Assembly (NCBI GenBank): GCA_002342415.1 | Contig: DDPY01000049.1 | Coordinates: forward strand, 4,514-13,700 | Direction of reading: 5' to 3' | Source: Prevotella sp. UBA2456 | Lineage (GTDB): Bacteria > Bacteroidota > Bacteroidia > Bacteroidales > Bacteroidaceae | Length of the DNA stretch: 9,187 bases | In this document: positions 1 through 5,326 of the stretch, piece by piece | Numbering within the stretch: position 1 is the stretch's first letter | How the letters are laid out: every line of letters begins with the position of its first letter | Translations under genes and position numbers: made by a program | Notes under the pieces: generated by a model | What the model saw: only the letters and a program-made list of their open reading frames with translations | The model's database searches: none | What the model was told of the DNA's origin: nothing

Positions 1-176
1 TCATCCCCTTCACCACCCACGAAGGCTCCGGTCTCGGCAGTTGTGTGGAGGACGTGAAGAAAGCCTATCCGAAGGCTAACGTACAGCAGGGCTTCTCCAT
101 GTACGGCCACGATGTCCGCACGGGCAAGGAGCGCGTGGAGAAATGGCTGAAGAAATTAGGCTATCAAGGAAAGTAA
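1..176 (+). CDS. Flavodoxin, C-terminal part (5' end outside window)
   Basis: An open frame entering from the left edge (codons in phase from position 3) ends at TAA 174-176 and gives about 58 residues. They begin IPFTTHEGSGLGS and end KWLKKLGYQGK. The strand followed by THEGSG is the FMN-side loop typical of the C-terminal half of small bacterial flavodoxins of the Flavodoxin_4 kind, where PF(x)THxGSG recurs. The next part (VEDVKKAYPKANV, then a G-rich strand) fits the last beta strand and terminal helix of the fold. Such proteins carry FMN and act in the cytoplasm as electron carriers or quinone/NAD(P)H reductases; the partner cannot be told from this fragment. The gene converges on the SMR exporter gene. 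Start and promoter are outside the window. Confidence 0.82.
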   Translation, partial: IPFTTHEGSGLGSCVEDVKKAYPKANVQQGFSMYGHDVRTGKERVEKWLKKLGYQGK

Positions 177-230
177 TATGGCCCTCATACTATTCTGACA
201 GTTCCCTGCGGCGGAGTGATAATGGAACAC

Positions 231-260
231 AAAGATACGACGGCTTCTTCGTCTCGTATC
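231..260 (-). terminator. Possible terminator of the SMR exporter gene
   Basis: GATACGA (234-240) pairs with TCGTATC (254-260), and the CG dinucleotides inside can add pairs around a short loop. Read on the minus strand the hairpin follows the end of the SMR gene by a few bases and is followed by TTTGTGTT, a weak U-tract. It lies in the 89-bp gap between convergent genes. The pairing is seen directly; terminator function is inferred. Confidence 0.45.
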
Positions 261-265
261 CCTTA

Positions 266-589
266 TTACGATATGGTTTTCAGTCCGATGATGGACGCGA
301 TGAGCGTCGTCAGGAAGAAGAGCCGCCAGAACGTGGCTGGCTCGCGGAATACGAAGATGCCTACGATGACGGCACCGACGGCTCCGATGCCCGTCCAGAC
401 GGGATAGGCGGTGCCTATGGGGAGCGTCTGCGTGGCCTTTGCCAGCAATACTGCACTGAGGACGTAGAGCGCGGCGAAGCCTGCAATCCATGTCCACCAT
501 TCGTTGCCTGTGACGGCTTTGGAGCGTCCGAGGCAATAGGTGAAGCCTACCTCGCACAGGCCTGCTAAAATCAAGATAATCCAGTTCAT
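266..589 (-). CDS. Small multidrug resistance (SMR) family exporter, Gdx/SugE-like
   Basis: A 107-residue, very hydrophobic protein with the four-helix plan of SMR exporters, which work as antiparallel dimers in the inner membrane and swap protons for cationic substrates. The essential TM1 glutamate is at E13 (AGLCEVGF), the position used in SugE/Gdx (E14 in EmrE). The second signature, LPIGTAYPVWTGIGAVGA (residues 56-73), is nearly the Gdx consensus and contains Y62 and W65. TM4 covers about residues 88-105 and ends IIGLK as in SugE. The motif favours the guanidinium-exporter branch over broad drug exporters. However, the residue that is W16 in E. coli Gdx is F16 here, and TM1 reads FTYCLGRSK, so the substrate is uncertain. 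The gene starts at ATG 587-589, eight to ten bases from a likely transcription start, leaving no room for a guanidine riboswitch. It is divergent from the M15 peptidase gene. Confidence 0.9.
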   Translation of the reverse strand: MNWIILILAGLCEVGFTYCLGRSKAVTGNEWWTWIAGFAALYVLSAVLLAKATQTLPIGTAYPVWTGIGAVGAVIVGIFVFREPATFWRLFFLTTLIASIIGLKTIS

Positions 590-602
590 ATTTTTTTCGC
601 TG

Positions 603-610
603 CAAAATTA
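603..610 (-). promoter_or_regulatory. -7 element for the SMR gene
   Basis: On the minus strand this reads TAATTTTG, matching the Bacteroidetes -7 consensus TAnnTTTG, and would start transcription near 597-599, about 10 nt before the ATG. No convincing -33 TTG is seen at the usual spacing, so this call rests on one element and its position. Confidence 0.5.
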
Positions 611-632
611 CACATTTAATCTGATTTTTTGC

Positions 633-640
633 TAACTTTG
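633..640 (+). promoter_or_regulatory. -7 element for the M15 peptidase gene
   Basis: TAACTTTG matches TAnnTTTG exactly and lies 21 bp before the ATG at 662, giving a leader of about 15 nt. The -33 region has no clear TTG. It sits 22 bp from the opposing -7 element of the SMR gene, so the two divergent promoters must overlap and could compete for RNA polymerase. Confidence 0.6.
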
Positions 641-661
641 CAGCTCAAAAAATTAGGATAG

Positions 662-1414
662 ATGATGAATACAAAGTTTTTTTGGATGCTTGCCGCCATC
701 CTGATAAGCGGCATTACGTGTAGCGCATGCACTACCGTCAGCAACGCTACGGAAGCCCCTGTCGCCCTGACGGAATGGCAGGCGGGCAAGACGGTGACCG
801 AGGCTGAGATCAAGGCTTACGGCGGTCTGGAGAAGTGCTTTGCTGCCGAGCCGATTCCCGACGGCGTGTGGCAGCGCATGCAGGGAAAGACCTATAAGGA
901 GAATCCGTACATCGGCCGTGGCGACCTGCGCCATATCCGGGCATTGCACTGGGACTATGACCAGAAGATTCACGTCGGCGAGATGATTGTGAACAAGCAG
1001 ATTGCCGATGTCGTAGCGCGCATCCTCCGCCAGCTTTACGATGCCAGGTATCCCATTCAGCGGATGCTGCTGCCCGATGTCTATGATGCTGACGACGAGA
1101 AGCAGATGCGCGACAACAACTCTTCGAGCTTCTGCTATCGTGCCATCGCGGGCAGCTCCAAGCTCTCAAAGCATGCCAGGGGATTGGCCATCGACATCAA
1201 CACGCTCTACAACCCCTATTACAAGGACCGCAAGGACGGCACCCGTTTCGTCCAGCCCGCCACGGCCGCTGAATACTGCGACCGCACGAAGAGCTTCCCC
1301 TACAAGATAGACGAGCAGGATCTCTGCTTGCGTCTTTTCACCGAGGCCGGTTTCGAGTGGGGCGGCACGTGGACTTCCTGCAAGGACTATCAGCATTTTG
1401 AACTCATCGAGTAA
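662..1414 (+). CDS. Exported M15-family zinc peptidase (extensin/VanY-like)
   Basis: The 250-residue product starts with a hydrophobic signal segment (residues about 5-19) followed by C20-S-A-C23, so it is exported and may be lipid-anchored at C23, although the lipobox is imperfect. The C-terminal half carries the M15 zinc site: SKHARGLAIDIN supplies H171 and D178, and KDYQHFE supplies the catalytic-type acid D242 and third ligand H245 (the DxxH arrangement of phage endolysin-type M15 enzymes). The family hydrolyses peptidoglycan stem peptides, either as D-Ala-D-Ala carboxypeptidase or L-Ala-D-Glu endopeptidase; the sequence does not decide which. Four cysteines (C158, C206, C222, C240) lie around the active-site half and could form disulfides in the periplasm. 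ATG 665 is an alternative start one codon downstream. The last five codons and stop lie inside a 25-bp repeat that recurs 75 bp downstream. Confidence 0.88.
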   Translation: MMNTKFFWMLAAILISGITCSACTTVSNATEAPVALTEWQAGKTVTEAEIKAYGGLEKCFAAEPIPDGVWQRMQGKTYKENPYIGRGDLRHIRALHWDYDQKIHVGEMIVNKQIADVVARILRQLYDARYPIQRMLLPDVYDADDEKQMRDNNSSSFCYRAIAGSSKLSKHARGLAIDINTLYNPYYKDRKDGTRFVQPATAAEYCDRTKSFPYKIDEQDLCLRLFTEAGFEWGGTWTSCKDYQHFELIE

Positions 1415-1500
1415 GCGAGAGCAAAACGGAGCTTGCTCCAGTTTTGCCGAGCGCGAGATGAGTCGGGCACAGCCCAACTCATCGAGTAAGCGAGAGCAAA
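1401..1500. repeat. 25-bp direct repeat with a nested hairpin between convergent genes
   Basis: An identical 25-bp sequence (starting AACTCATCGAG, ending GCGAGAGCAAA) is at 1401-1425 and 1476-1500, exactly 75 bp apart. The first copy contains the last codons and TAA of the M15 gene. Between them, 1421-1432 pairs with 1435-1447 (GCAAAAC + GGAGC against GCTCC + GTTTTGC, one bulged A at 1440), and ACTCAT 1402-1407 pairs with ATGAGT 1458-1463. The block fills the gap up to the end of the nim-like gene at 1506. It may act as a bidirectional terminator, but neither side has a good T-run. It resembles an intergenic palindromic (REP/MITE-like) repeat; no transposase is present. Confidence 0.8.
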
Positions 1501-1505
1501 TCACA

Positions 1506-2006
1506 CTAAAGTTTCTTCTGATGCGCCCTCACGAGCTCGATGGCTTCCTTGCCGGTCAGGTGCTCGATGTCGAAGCGGATGGCCAGCATGCGGGCGAGAC
1601 CATGCGCCAGCTCCTGCTGTAGCGCCTCTTCCTGATTCGGGTTGTATCGGTTGCCAAGGATTCTGGCGATGGCCAGCTTTTCTGCCTCGTCCTCTACGAT
1701 GCTTACTCTGCCGAAGGCAATCACGCTGCGGAAGTAGGTGGTGTATTCGGCAGGCTTCACATTGTCCTGGTCGATGACGCAGAACGAGGCTCTGTCACAG
1801 CTGCGGATAGCATCCACCTTGTGGCCGCTCATGGCGCTGTGGAAATACAGCTTGCCGTCATCGTAGACATAGCTGATGGGCACGGCATAGGGATAGCCTC
1901 CGTCGCCCAGTAGTGCCAGCGTGCCGGAAGTAGCCTTCCGGAGTATGCCGATGCTCTCTTCGTCTGAAAGTTGCTGGCGCTTGCGTCTCATTTCTCTGAA
2001 TTCCAT
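1506..2006 (-). CDS. Nim-like / pyridoxamine 5'-phosphate oxidase-family flavoprotein
   Basis: The 166-residue product has the split-barrel FMN-binding fold of the pyridoxamine-oxidase-like family, closest in motif to 5-nitroimidazole reductase (Nim) proteins. The N-terminus is FREMRRKRQQLS, then LALLGDGGYPYAVPISYVYDDG, LYFHSAMSGHKVDAI and ASFCVIDQD, and the C-terminal helix has GKEAIELVRAH. The His residues of FHSAxxGHK are the conserved pair near the flavin/pyruvate site in Nim structures. Nim enzymes reduce 5-nitroimidazoles to amines, but most chromosomal homologues have unknown substrates and resistance cannot be inferred here. ATG at 2004-2006 (MEFREMRR) is preferred over the TTG one codon upstream. 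The promoter lies 22 bp upstream of it and the leader is about 15 nt. The gene is a single unit convergent with the M15 gene. Confidence 0.88.
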   Translation of the reverse strand: MEFREMRRKRQQLSDEESIGILRKATSGTLALLGDGGYPYAVPISYVYDDGKLYFHSAMSGHKVDAIRSCDRASFCVIDQDNVKPAEYTTYFRSVIAFGRVSIVEDEAEKLAIARILGNRYNPNQEEALQQELAHGLARMLAIRFDIEHLTGKEAIELVRAHQKKL

Positions 2007-2027
2007 CAATCTTGTTTTTAGCGGGTG

Positions 2028-2058
2028 AAAAGATACGAAAAAAGGAAGGTGTTTGCAA
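2028..2058 (-). promoter_or_regulatory. Promoter of the nim-like gene
   Basis: The minus strand has TTG (2056-2058), 20 bp, then TATCTTTT (2028-2035), close to the Bacteroidetes TTG-N19/20-TAnnTTTG pattern with one mismatch in the last base. The predicted start is near 2021-2023. It lies at the decayed end of the HAD remnant, so the -33 element is made of former coding sequence. Confidence 0.6.
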
Positions 2059-2274
2059 GTCCTTGCGGCTCACCACCTCGTCGCTCACAAAGCACAAGGC
2101 TCCGTTGATGGTTATATAGCCGTCTATCAGGTGCTCGACGGCTCCCAGATAGGTGATGAATCAGCGGTGGACGGCGAAAACCTTATGGCCGTTGGCTTTG
2201 GCTTGGGTAAGCAGGAATTTCATGTGACTTGAAGTTCACCAGCGTGCCGTCAATGTCGAAAAACAGGGCATACT
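2058..2274 (-). pseudogene. Remnant of a Cof-type HAD phosphatase N-terminal region
   Basis: Read on the minus strand, codons for KYALFFDIDGTLVNFKSHEIP (in frame with the Nudix gene) give the motif-I DxDGT start of a Cof-type HAD sugar-phosphatase. The frame then shifts: LLTQAKANGHKVFAV continues the family sequence one frame over, where the usual ATGRP of motif II should follow but is lost. After an in-frame TGA it resumes as TYLGAVEHLIDGYITINGAL then CFVSDEVVSRKDL. These pieces are in the order expected for residues about 1-80 of such a protein. The cap domain and motifs III and IV are absent; the sequence ends in the nim-like promoter. The remnant therefore has at least one frameshift, one internal deletion and a 3' truncation, and cannot be an active phosphatase. 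Confidence 0.8.
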
Positions 2275-2785
2275 TGGCATCCAGTTCTTTGGCGAAGCAA
2301 CGCTTGAACTCGCTCTCGAAGTTGGGGGTCAGAATGTTTTTCCCCATTGCCTCGCGAATCTCCTGCATCGTCCAGAAGCGGCCGCCGTCCAGCTCTTCCG
2401 CAGACGGGTGTATCTCGCCGTCGTAGACGGTGCGGTTCACATATACCAGTTCACGCTCTCGCTGGCTCTCAAAGACATACTTGTCGATGAGGGTAGGGGA
2501 GAAGCCGGTGATGCCTAATTCCTCGCTGACCTCGCGGCACAAAGCCTCTTCAGGGCTTTCGCCATAGTCAACATGTCCTCCAACGGCAGTGTCCCACTTG
2601 CCCGGCTGTATGTCTTTCCAGTCGGGCCGTCTCTGCAGATAAATGTCGCCACGAGAGTTGAAAACATGAAGATGTACCACGGGGTGAAGCAGTTTCGAAC
2701 CGTTATGACACTCGCCCCGTGTCGCAGAGCCAGTGACCTTTCCGTCCTCGTCTACTATTGGGAATATCTCTTGCTGATTATCCAT
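2183..2785 (-). CDS. Nudix hydrolase with a read-through HAD-remnant tail
   Basis: The 200-residue product begins MDNQQEIFPIVDEDGKVTG. Residues about 35-165 form a Nudix domain with a complete box (G70-x5-E76-x7-R84-E85-V-S-E88-E89-L-G-I), the metal-binding loop that cleaves nucleoside-diphosphate-X bonds. The overall type (ATRGECH near the N-terminus, LQRRPxWKDIQPGKWDTAVGGHVDYGE) is that of the IDI-like Nudix branch widespread in Bacteroidales; the substrate is unknown. The normal domain end is near NFESEFKRCF (about 164). The last 30 residues instead encode the first strand of a HAD phosphatase (FFDIDGTLV at 175-183) and a frameshifted tail to the stop at 2183. The start at 2785 is chosen because a well-formed promoter covers the upstream in-frame ATG at 2824. 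The predicted leader is only 3-4 nt. Confidence 0.87.
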   Translation of the reverse strand: MDNQQEIFPIVDEDGKVTGSATRGECHNGSKLLHPVVHLHVFNSRGDIYLQRRPDWKDIQPGKWDTAVGGHVDYGESPEEALCREVSEELGITGFSPTLIDKYVFESQRERELVYVNRTVYDGEIHPSAEELDGGRFWTMQEIREAMGKNILTPNFESEFKRCFAKELDAKYALFFDIDGTLVNFKSHEIPAYPSQSQRP

Positions 2786-2793
2786 AACCACTG

Positions 2794-2824
2794 CAAAGGT
2801 AGGAAAAATCCCGATAATAACCAA
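2794..2824 (-). promoter_or_regulatory. Promoter of the Nudix gene
   Basis: The minus strand has TTG (2822-2824), 20 bp, then TACCTTTG (2794-2801), a full match to the Bacteroidetes promoter pattern. Transcription should begin near 2788, placing the chosen ATG (2785) almost at the 5' end of the mRNA. The 120 bp between this promoter and the end of the DUF4112 gene show no other feature. Confidence 0.7.
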
Positions 2825-2944
2825 GGATTCCTCAAGAAATTGCTTTGTTTTCCTTGTTTCTCCTTCATTGGGATGCCAGCCATGAGGGAAGAATCAACAA
2901 GTTGACTATGCGGTAAAGATGCTGATGGAACCATGAGTCATACC

Positions 2945-3448
2945 TTAGAAACCAGACTGGCTGAAGATGGATGCTACCAATGAATACAGGTAACTGCCGA
3001 AACTGATGAGTGCCCATATCATCAGGGCAATGAGCAACATTAAGACAATGAGGATTATGGCAGACTGCCAGGCTCGCTGGTTTACCTGTTTGATAATGGT
3101 CTCGTCACCGTCAACGAAACCTTGAATCATTGCCATATTCTGGATGTTGGCGCGGTGGAAGAAATCAATCACGTCACCAACGAAGAACGGTATCATACCC
3201 ATCAGCACGTCTCGAAAGGCATTGTTCAGGACTGCCAATGTCAAAGGAATGCTCTTGATGACCCTCGACGAGAAATAGACGAACGGCACGACACTGAACA
3301 GTGCAATGGCATCACCCCAGCCTGGGATGAAGCCGATAAGCGCATCGAGATAATAGCGATCCATGTAGCGTGTCAGGTTGTTCATCGTCTGATACGCCTT
3401 GTTGTCCATCAGCCGCTTGCGCCGTTGAAGCCGTTTCTCTTCGTCCAT
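2945..3448 (-). CDS. DUF4112 family membrane protein
   Basis: A 167-residue protein with the two DUF4112 hallmarks: LDALIGFIPGWGD (residues 34-46) and, after a hydrophobic stretch, MGMIPFFVGDVIDFFHRANIQN (83-104). The N-terminus is highly charged (EEKRLQRRKR). Residues 45-60 and 70-91 are hydrophobic, and a strong transmembrane segment covers about 129-150 (AIILIVLMLLIALMIWALI). The biochemical role of this family is not known, so no function is assigned beyond an inner-membrane location. The start is ATG 3446-3448. No promoter is seen immediately upstream; the nearest good one is at 3555-3587, giving a leader of about 100 nt that passes through an acetyltransferase gene scrap. The Nudix gene follows in the same direction 159 bp on with its own promoter. 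Confidence 0.85.
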   Translation of the reverse strand: MDEEKRLQRRKRLMDNKAYQTMNNLTRYMDRYYLDALIGFIPGWGDAIALFSVVPFVYFSSRVIKSIPLTLAVLNNAFRDVLMGMIPFFVGDVIDFFHRANIQNMAMIQGFVDGDETIIKQVNQRAWQSAIILIVLMLLIALMIWALISFGSYLYSLVASIFSQSGF

Positions 3449-3475
3449 AATAAATTATACAACCTCTTATCGTAA

Positions 3476-3541
3476 CTATTTTATCTTTTTGATGACCTTT
3501 GCAGGAACGCCGCCAACAATGGTCATCGTTCGTTTCAATAC
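3476..3541 (-). pseudogene. C-terminal scrap of a hexapeptide-repeat acetyltransferase
   Basis: The minus strand reads MTIVGGVPAKVIKKIK followed by TAG (3476-3478). The string IVGGVPAKVIK is the near-universal C-terminal signature of left-handed beta-helix sugar or serine O-acetyltransferases (LacA/Maa/CysE/Vat type). In-frame stops lie just upstream (TAA at 3542-3544), so only about 20 codons of the gene remain. It cannot encode a functional enzyme, though its ATG (3524-3526) could yield a 16-residue peptide. It now forms part of the presumed leader of the DUF4112 gene. Confidence 0.75.
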
Positions 3542-3554
3542 TTAAAATTAGTTG

Positions 3555-3587
3555 CAAAGTTACTCATCTCATTCGAGTTAACTCAAA
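3555..3587 (-). promoter_or_regulatory. Promoter upstream of the acetyltransferase scrap / DUF4112 gene
   Basis: The minus strand has TTTG (3584-3587, TTG at 3584-3586), 21 bp, then TAACTTTG (3555-3562), an exact -7 match. The start would be near 3549. The -33 element overlaps the edge of the first GAGTTAACTC palindrome of the adjoining tandem array, so a protein bound there would affect polymerase binding. It probably served the lost acetyltransferase gene and now drives DUF4112. Confidence 0.6.
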
Positions 3588-3631
3588 CGATGAATCGAGT
3601 TAACTCAAACGATGAATCGAGTTAACTCAAA
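3573..3631. repeat. 22-bp tandem repeat carrying palindrome GAGTTAACTC (2.7 copies)
   Basis: A 22-bp unit (TCGAGTTAACTCAAA then CGATGAA) occurs at 3573-3594 and 3595-3616 identically and partly at 3617-3631, running into an A8 tract. Each unit holds the perfect 10-bp palindrome GAGTTAACTC (3575-3584, 3597-3606, 3619-3628). The 22-bp spacing is about two helical turns, so the palindromes face the same side of the DNA. The block lies between the PAP2 gene end and a minus-strand promoter and looks like an operator array; the binding protein is unknown. Confidence 0.85.
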
Positions 3632-3646
3632 AAAAATGGTTTCAAG

Positions 3647-5167
3647 TCAGTTTACGACCTTCTTCCCGTCGCTGATGTAGATGCCTTTGCCGGAGGGCTG
3701 CCCATACACTCGGCGGCCATCGAGAGTATAGATGGCTGCCCGCCGGCTGTCGCTGTCATCGGGCGTGACGGACTGTATGGCCGACGGGTTCGTCGACGAC
3801 TGATACTCCTTGCGCGCTTCCTGCATGAGCGACTGGAACTCGGCGTCGCTGTGCAGATAGGCATAGAGGGCCGAGGCCAGCTGTCGTGTGGCAATGACAT
3901 CGGTAAACCAGTGGTAGCCCACTATCTGGCTGTTGTAGCCGTACTCATAGCCGCGCCTGAGGATTTCGTCCTGATGGTCGGGTGCCAGCTCGGCCATGAC
4001 GAGGGCCTCTGTCCAGCCCAGATTGGTATGGCCGGAGGGGAAGCTACTCTTGCCGCGCTCTTTCTCTTCGTCGCCCGGCACAAACGAGGGCTCGCCCAAC
4101 TGGACGAACGGGCGTTTGCGGAAGCGGATTTCCTTCAGCCGGTCGGCTGTCACGCTGCACTTGTCCAGCACATAGCCTATGAGCCTGCTGATGGCGGGTG
4201 TCTTCTCCGTGCTGATGGTCGTTCCAGTGGCCTCGCTGAATAGCTCGTACATCATCTCTGCGCTGTAGTCGGCCTCGTGGGATGCTTGCTCTCCGCGCTT
4301 GGTGTCGCGCAGGGCCTTGCCGTCCCAGTAGAGCGTGAGGTCGCTGATGTATCGGTAGCTGGCGGTGTCGACGGGGCTTCCCAGGAATTTCTCGCCGTGA
4401 GGCACGTCAGTACCCTCGGCAGGATTGCTGTCGGCGGCCATTCCCTTCAGCCGGGCATACTCGGCGCGTGCGGCCTGTATGTCCTGTAGGAAGTCCGGAT
4501 TCGCATGGGCACGGGCAAAGGTTGCCGCTGCGCAGAGATAGCCTGCCGTCACGTCGCTCTGGTAGTGGGCACCCACGATGACGCGGCTCTCGCCAAACAT
4601 GAAGCCCCGGCGCAGGATGTCGTCTTGCAGGGCGGGCCACATCTCGGCAAAGACGAGTGCGGTGAACCATCCTATGGCAGTATGCCCGGAGGGGTAGGAG
4701 CCGCTCAGACGAATCAGTTCGTCGTCATATTTTGCCCATATCGGGTCGTTCATCTGTGCGAAGGGCCGTGTGCGCATATATTCGTCCTTGGCTTTCAAGG
4801 TGCAGGCCCCGCCCGTGTAGAAACTCCTTTGCAGCAGCCGCGACAGCGCCGGTGTCGTCTCGTCGCTGATAGCGTCGAGGCCAAGAACCTCTGACAGGAT
4901 GGTGCCCCACACCTCCGGAGTGTGCAGCGACTCGTCGCTGGCTTGCTGGCCACGGGGAGTGTTGCGCTGTGTCTTGCCCCACTGGAACTGCACCAGGTCG
5001 TCCACGAATTCTGCACTTCCGATGCTTGGAGGTGGTGGTAGGAAATAGGTGGCGTCGGGCTGGTCGTCAAGATTTACGTACAGGTATTCTTCGGCAGTCT
5101 GTGCCGACAGCGTAGCACTGCAGATGATGGCGAGTGCTGCCAAAACAAAAAGTCTTATATGTTTCAT
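3647..5167 (-). CDS. Secreted protein with two class A acid phosphatase (PAP2) domains
   Basis: The 506-residue product has a signal peptide (MKHIRLFVLAALAIICSATLSA, cleavage near residue 22). Domain 1 has the complete class A acid phosphatase motif: K127-x6-R134-P135, PSGH 159-162 and S194-R195-x5-H201-x3-D205. Domain 2 repeats it: K345-x6-R352-P353, PSGH 377-380 and S413-Q414-x5-H419-x3-D423, where the conserved Arg of motif 3 is Gln. Each domain is about 200 residues, so this is an internal duplication. The C-terminus (about 478-506: IYTLDGRRV, GKGIYI, DGKKVV) resembles the tail on Prevotella secreted proteins. These enzymes hydrolyse phosphomonoesters outside the inner membrane through a phosphohistidine; the substrate is not predictable. 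A promoter at 5187-5217 rules out the longer reading frame; ATG 5173, two codons upstream, is an alternative start. The gene diverges from the EptA-type gene. Confidence 0.9.
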   Translation of the reverse strand: MKHIRLFVLAALAIICSATLSAQTAEEYLYVNLDDQPDATYFLPPPPSIGSAEFVDDLVQFQWGKTQRNTPRGQQASDESLHTPEVWGTILSEVLGLDAISDETTPALSRLLQRSFYTGGACTLKAKDEYMRTRPFAQMNDPIWAKYDDELIRLSGSYPSGHTAIGWFTALVFAEMWPALQDDILRRGFMFGESRVIVGAHYQSDVTAGYLCAAATFARAHANPDFLQDIQAARAEYARLKGMAADSNPAEGTDVPHGEKFLGSPVDTASYRYISDLTLYWDGKALRDTKRGEQASHEADYSAEMMYELFSEATGTTISTEKTPAISRLIGYVLDKCSVTADRLKEIRFRKRPFVQLGEPSFVPGDEEKERGKSSFPSGHTNLGWTEALVMAELAPDHQDEILRRGYEYGYNSQIVGYHWFTDVIATRQLASALYAYLHSDAEFQSLMQEARKEYQSSTNPSAIQSVTPDDSDSRRAAIYTLDGRRVYGQPSGKGIYISDGKKVVN

Positions 5168-5186
5168 AAACATCGTTGTTTTGATA

Positions 5187-5217
5187 CAAAAGTACAGAGA
5201 AATAGTATGATGCCAAA
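5187..5217 (-). promoter_or_regulatory. Promoter of the double-PAP2 phosphatase gene
   Basis: The minus strand has TTTG (5214-5217), then TACTTTTG (5187-5194); TTG to -7 spacing is 19 bp. The start should be near 5181, leaving a leader of about 8-15 nt depending on which ATG is used. Confidence 0.7.
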
Positions 5218-5269
5218 TACTCATGGATTTTTTTTAAGATATATTAGCAGTGATTGTGGCGGAAAAGGC

Positions 5270-5299
5270 TTTGGAAGTCACAAAGATTTCGTATCTTTG
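5270..5299 (+). promoter_or_regulatory. Promoter of the EptA-type transferase gene
   Basis: TTTG (5270-5273), 18 bp, then TATCTTTG (5292-5299), an exact -7 match. The start would be near 5305, giving a leader of about 22 nt that ends TTGGAG directly before the ATG, one of the few Shine-Dalgarno-like strings in the window. It is back to back with the phosphatase promoter; about 50 bp separates their -33 elements. Confidence 0.7.
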
Positions 5300-5326
5300 C
5301 ACTTTCGAAAAACAAAAATATTGGAG

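Noticed and set aside
143..605. Open frames overlapping the SMR gene on both strands
   Set aside because: They are shadows; only the 266-589 minus frame shows SMR motifs and hydrophobic helices.
590..661. Guanidine riboswitch in front of the SMR gene
   Set aside because: The -7 element lies at 603-610 and the leader is only about 10 nt, with no room for an aptamer.
3573..3631. CRISPR-like array
   Set aside because: The units are contiguous 22-mers with no spacers, and there are no cas genes.
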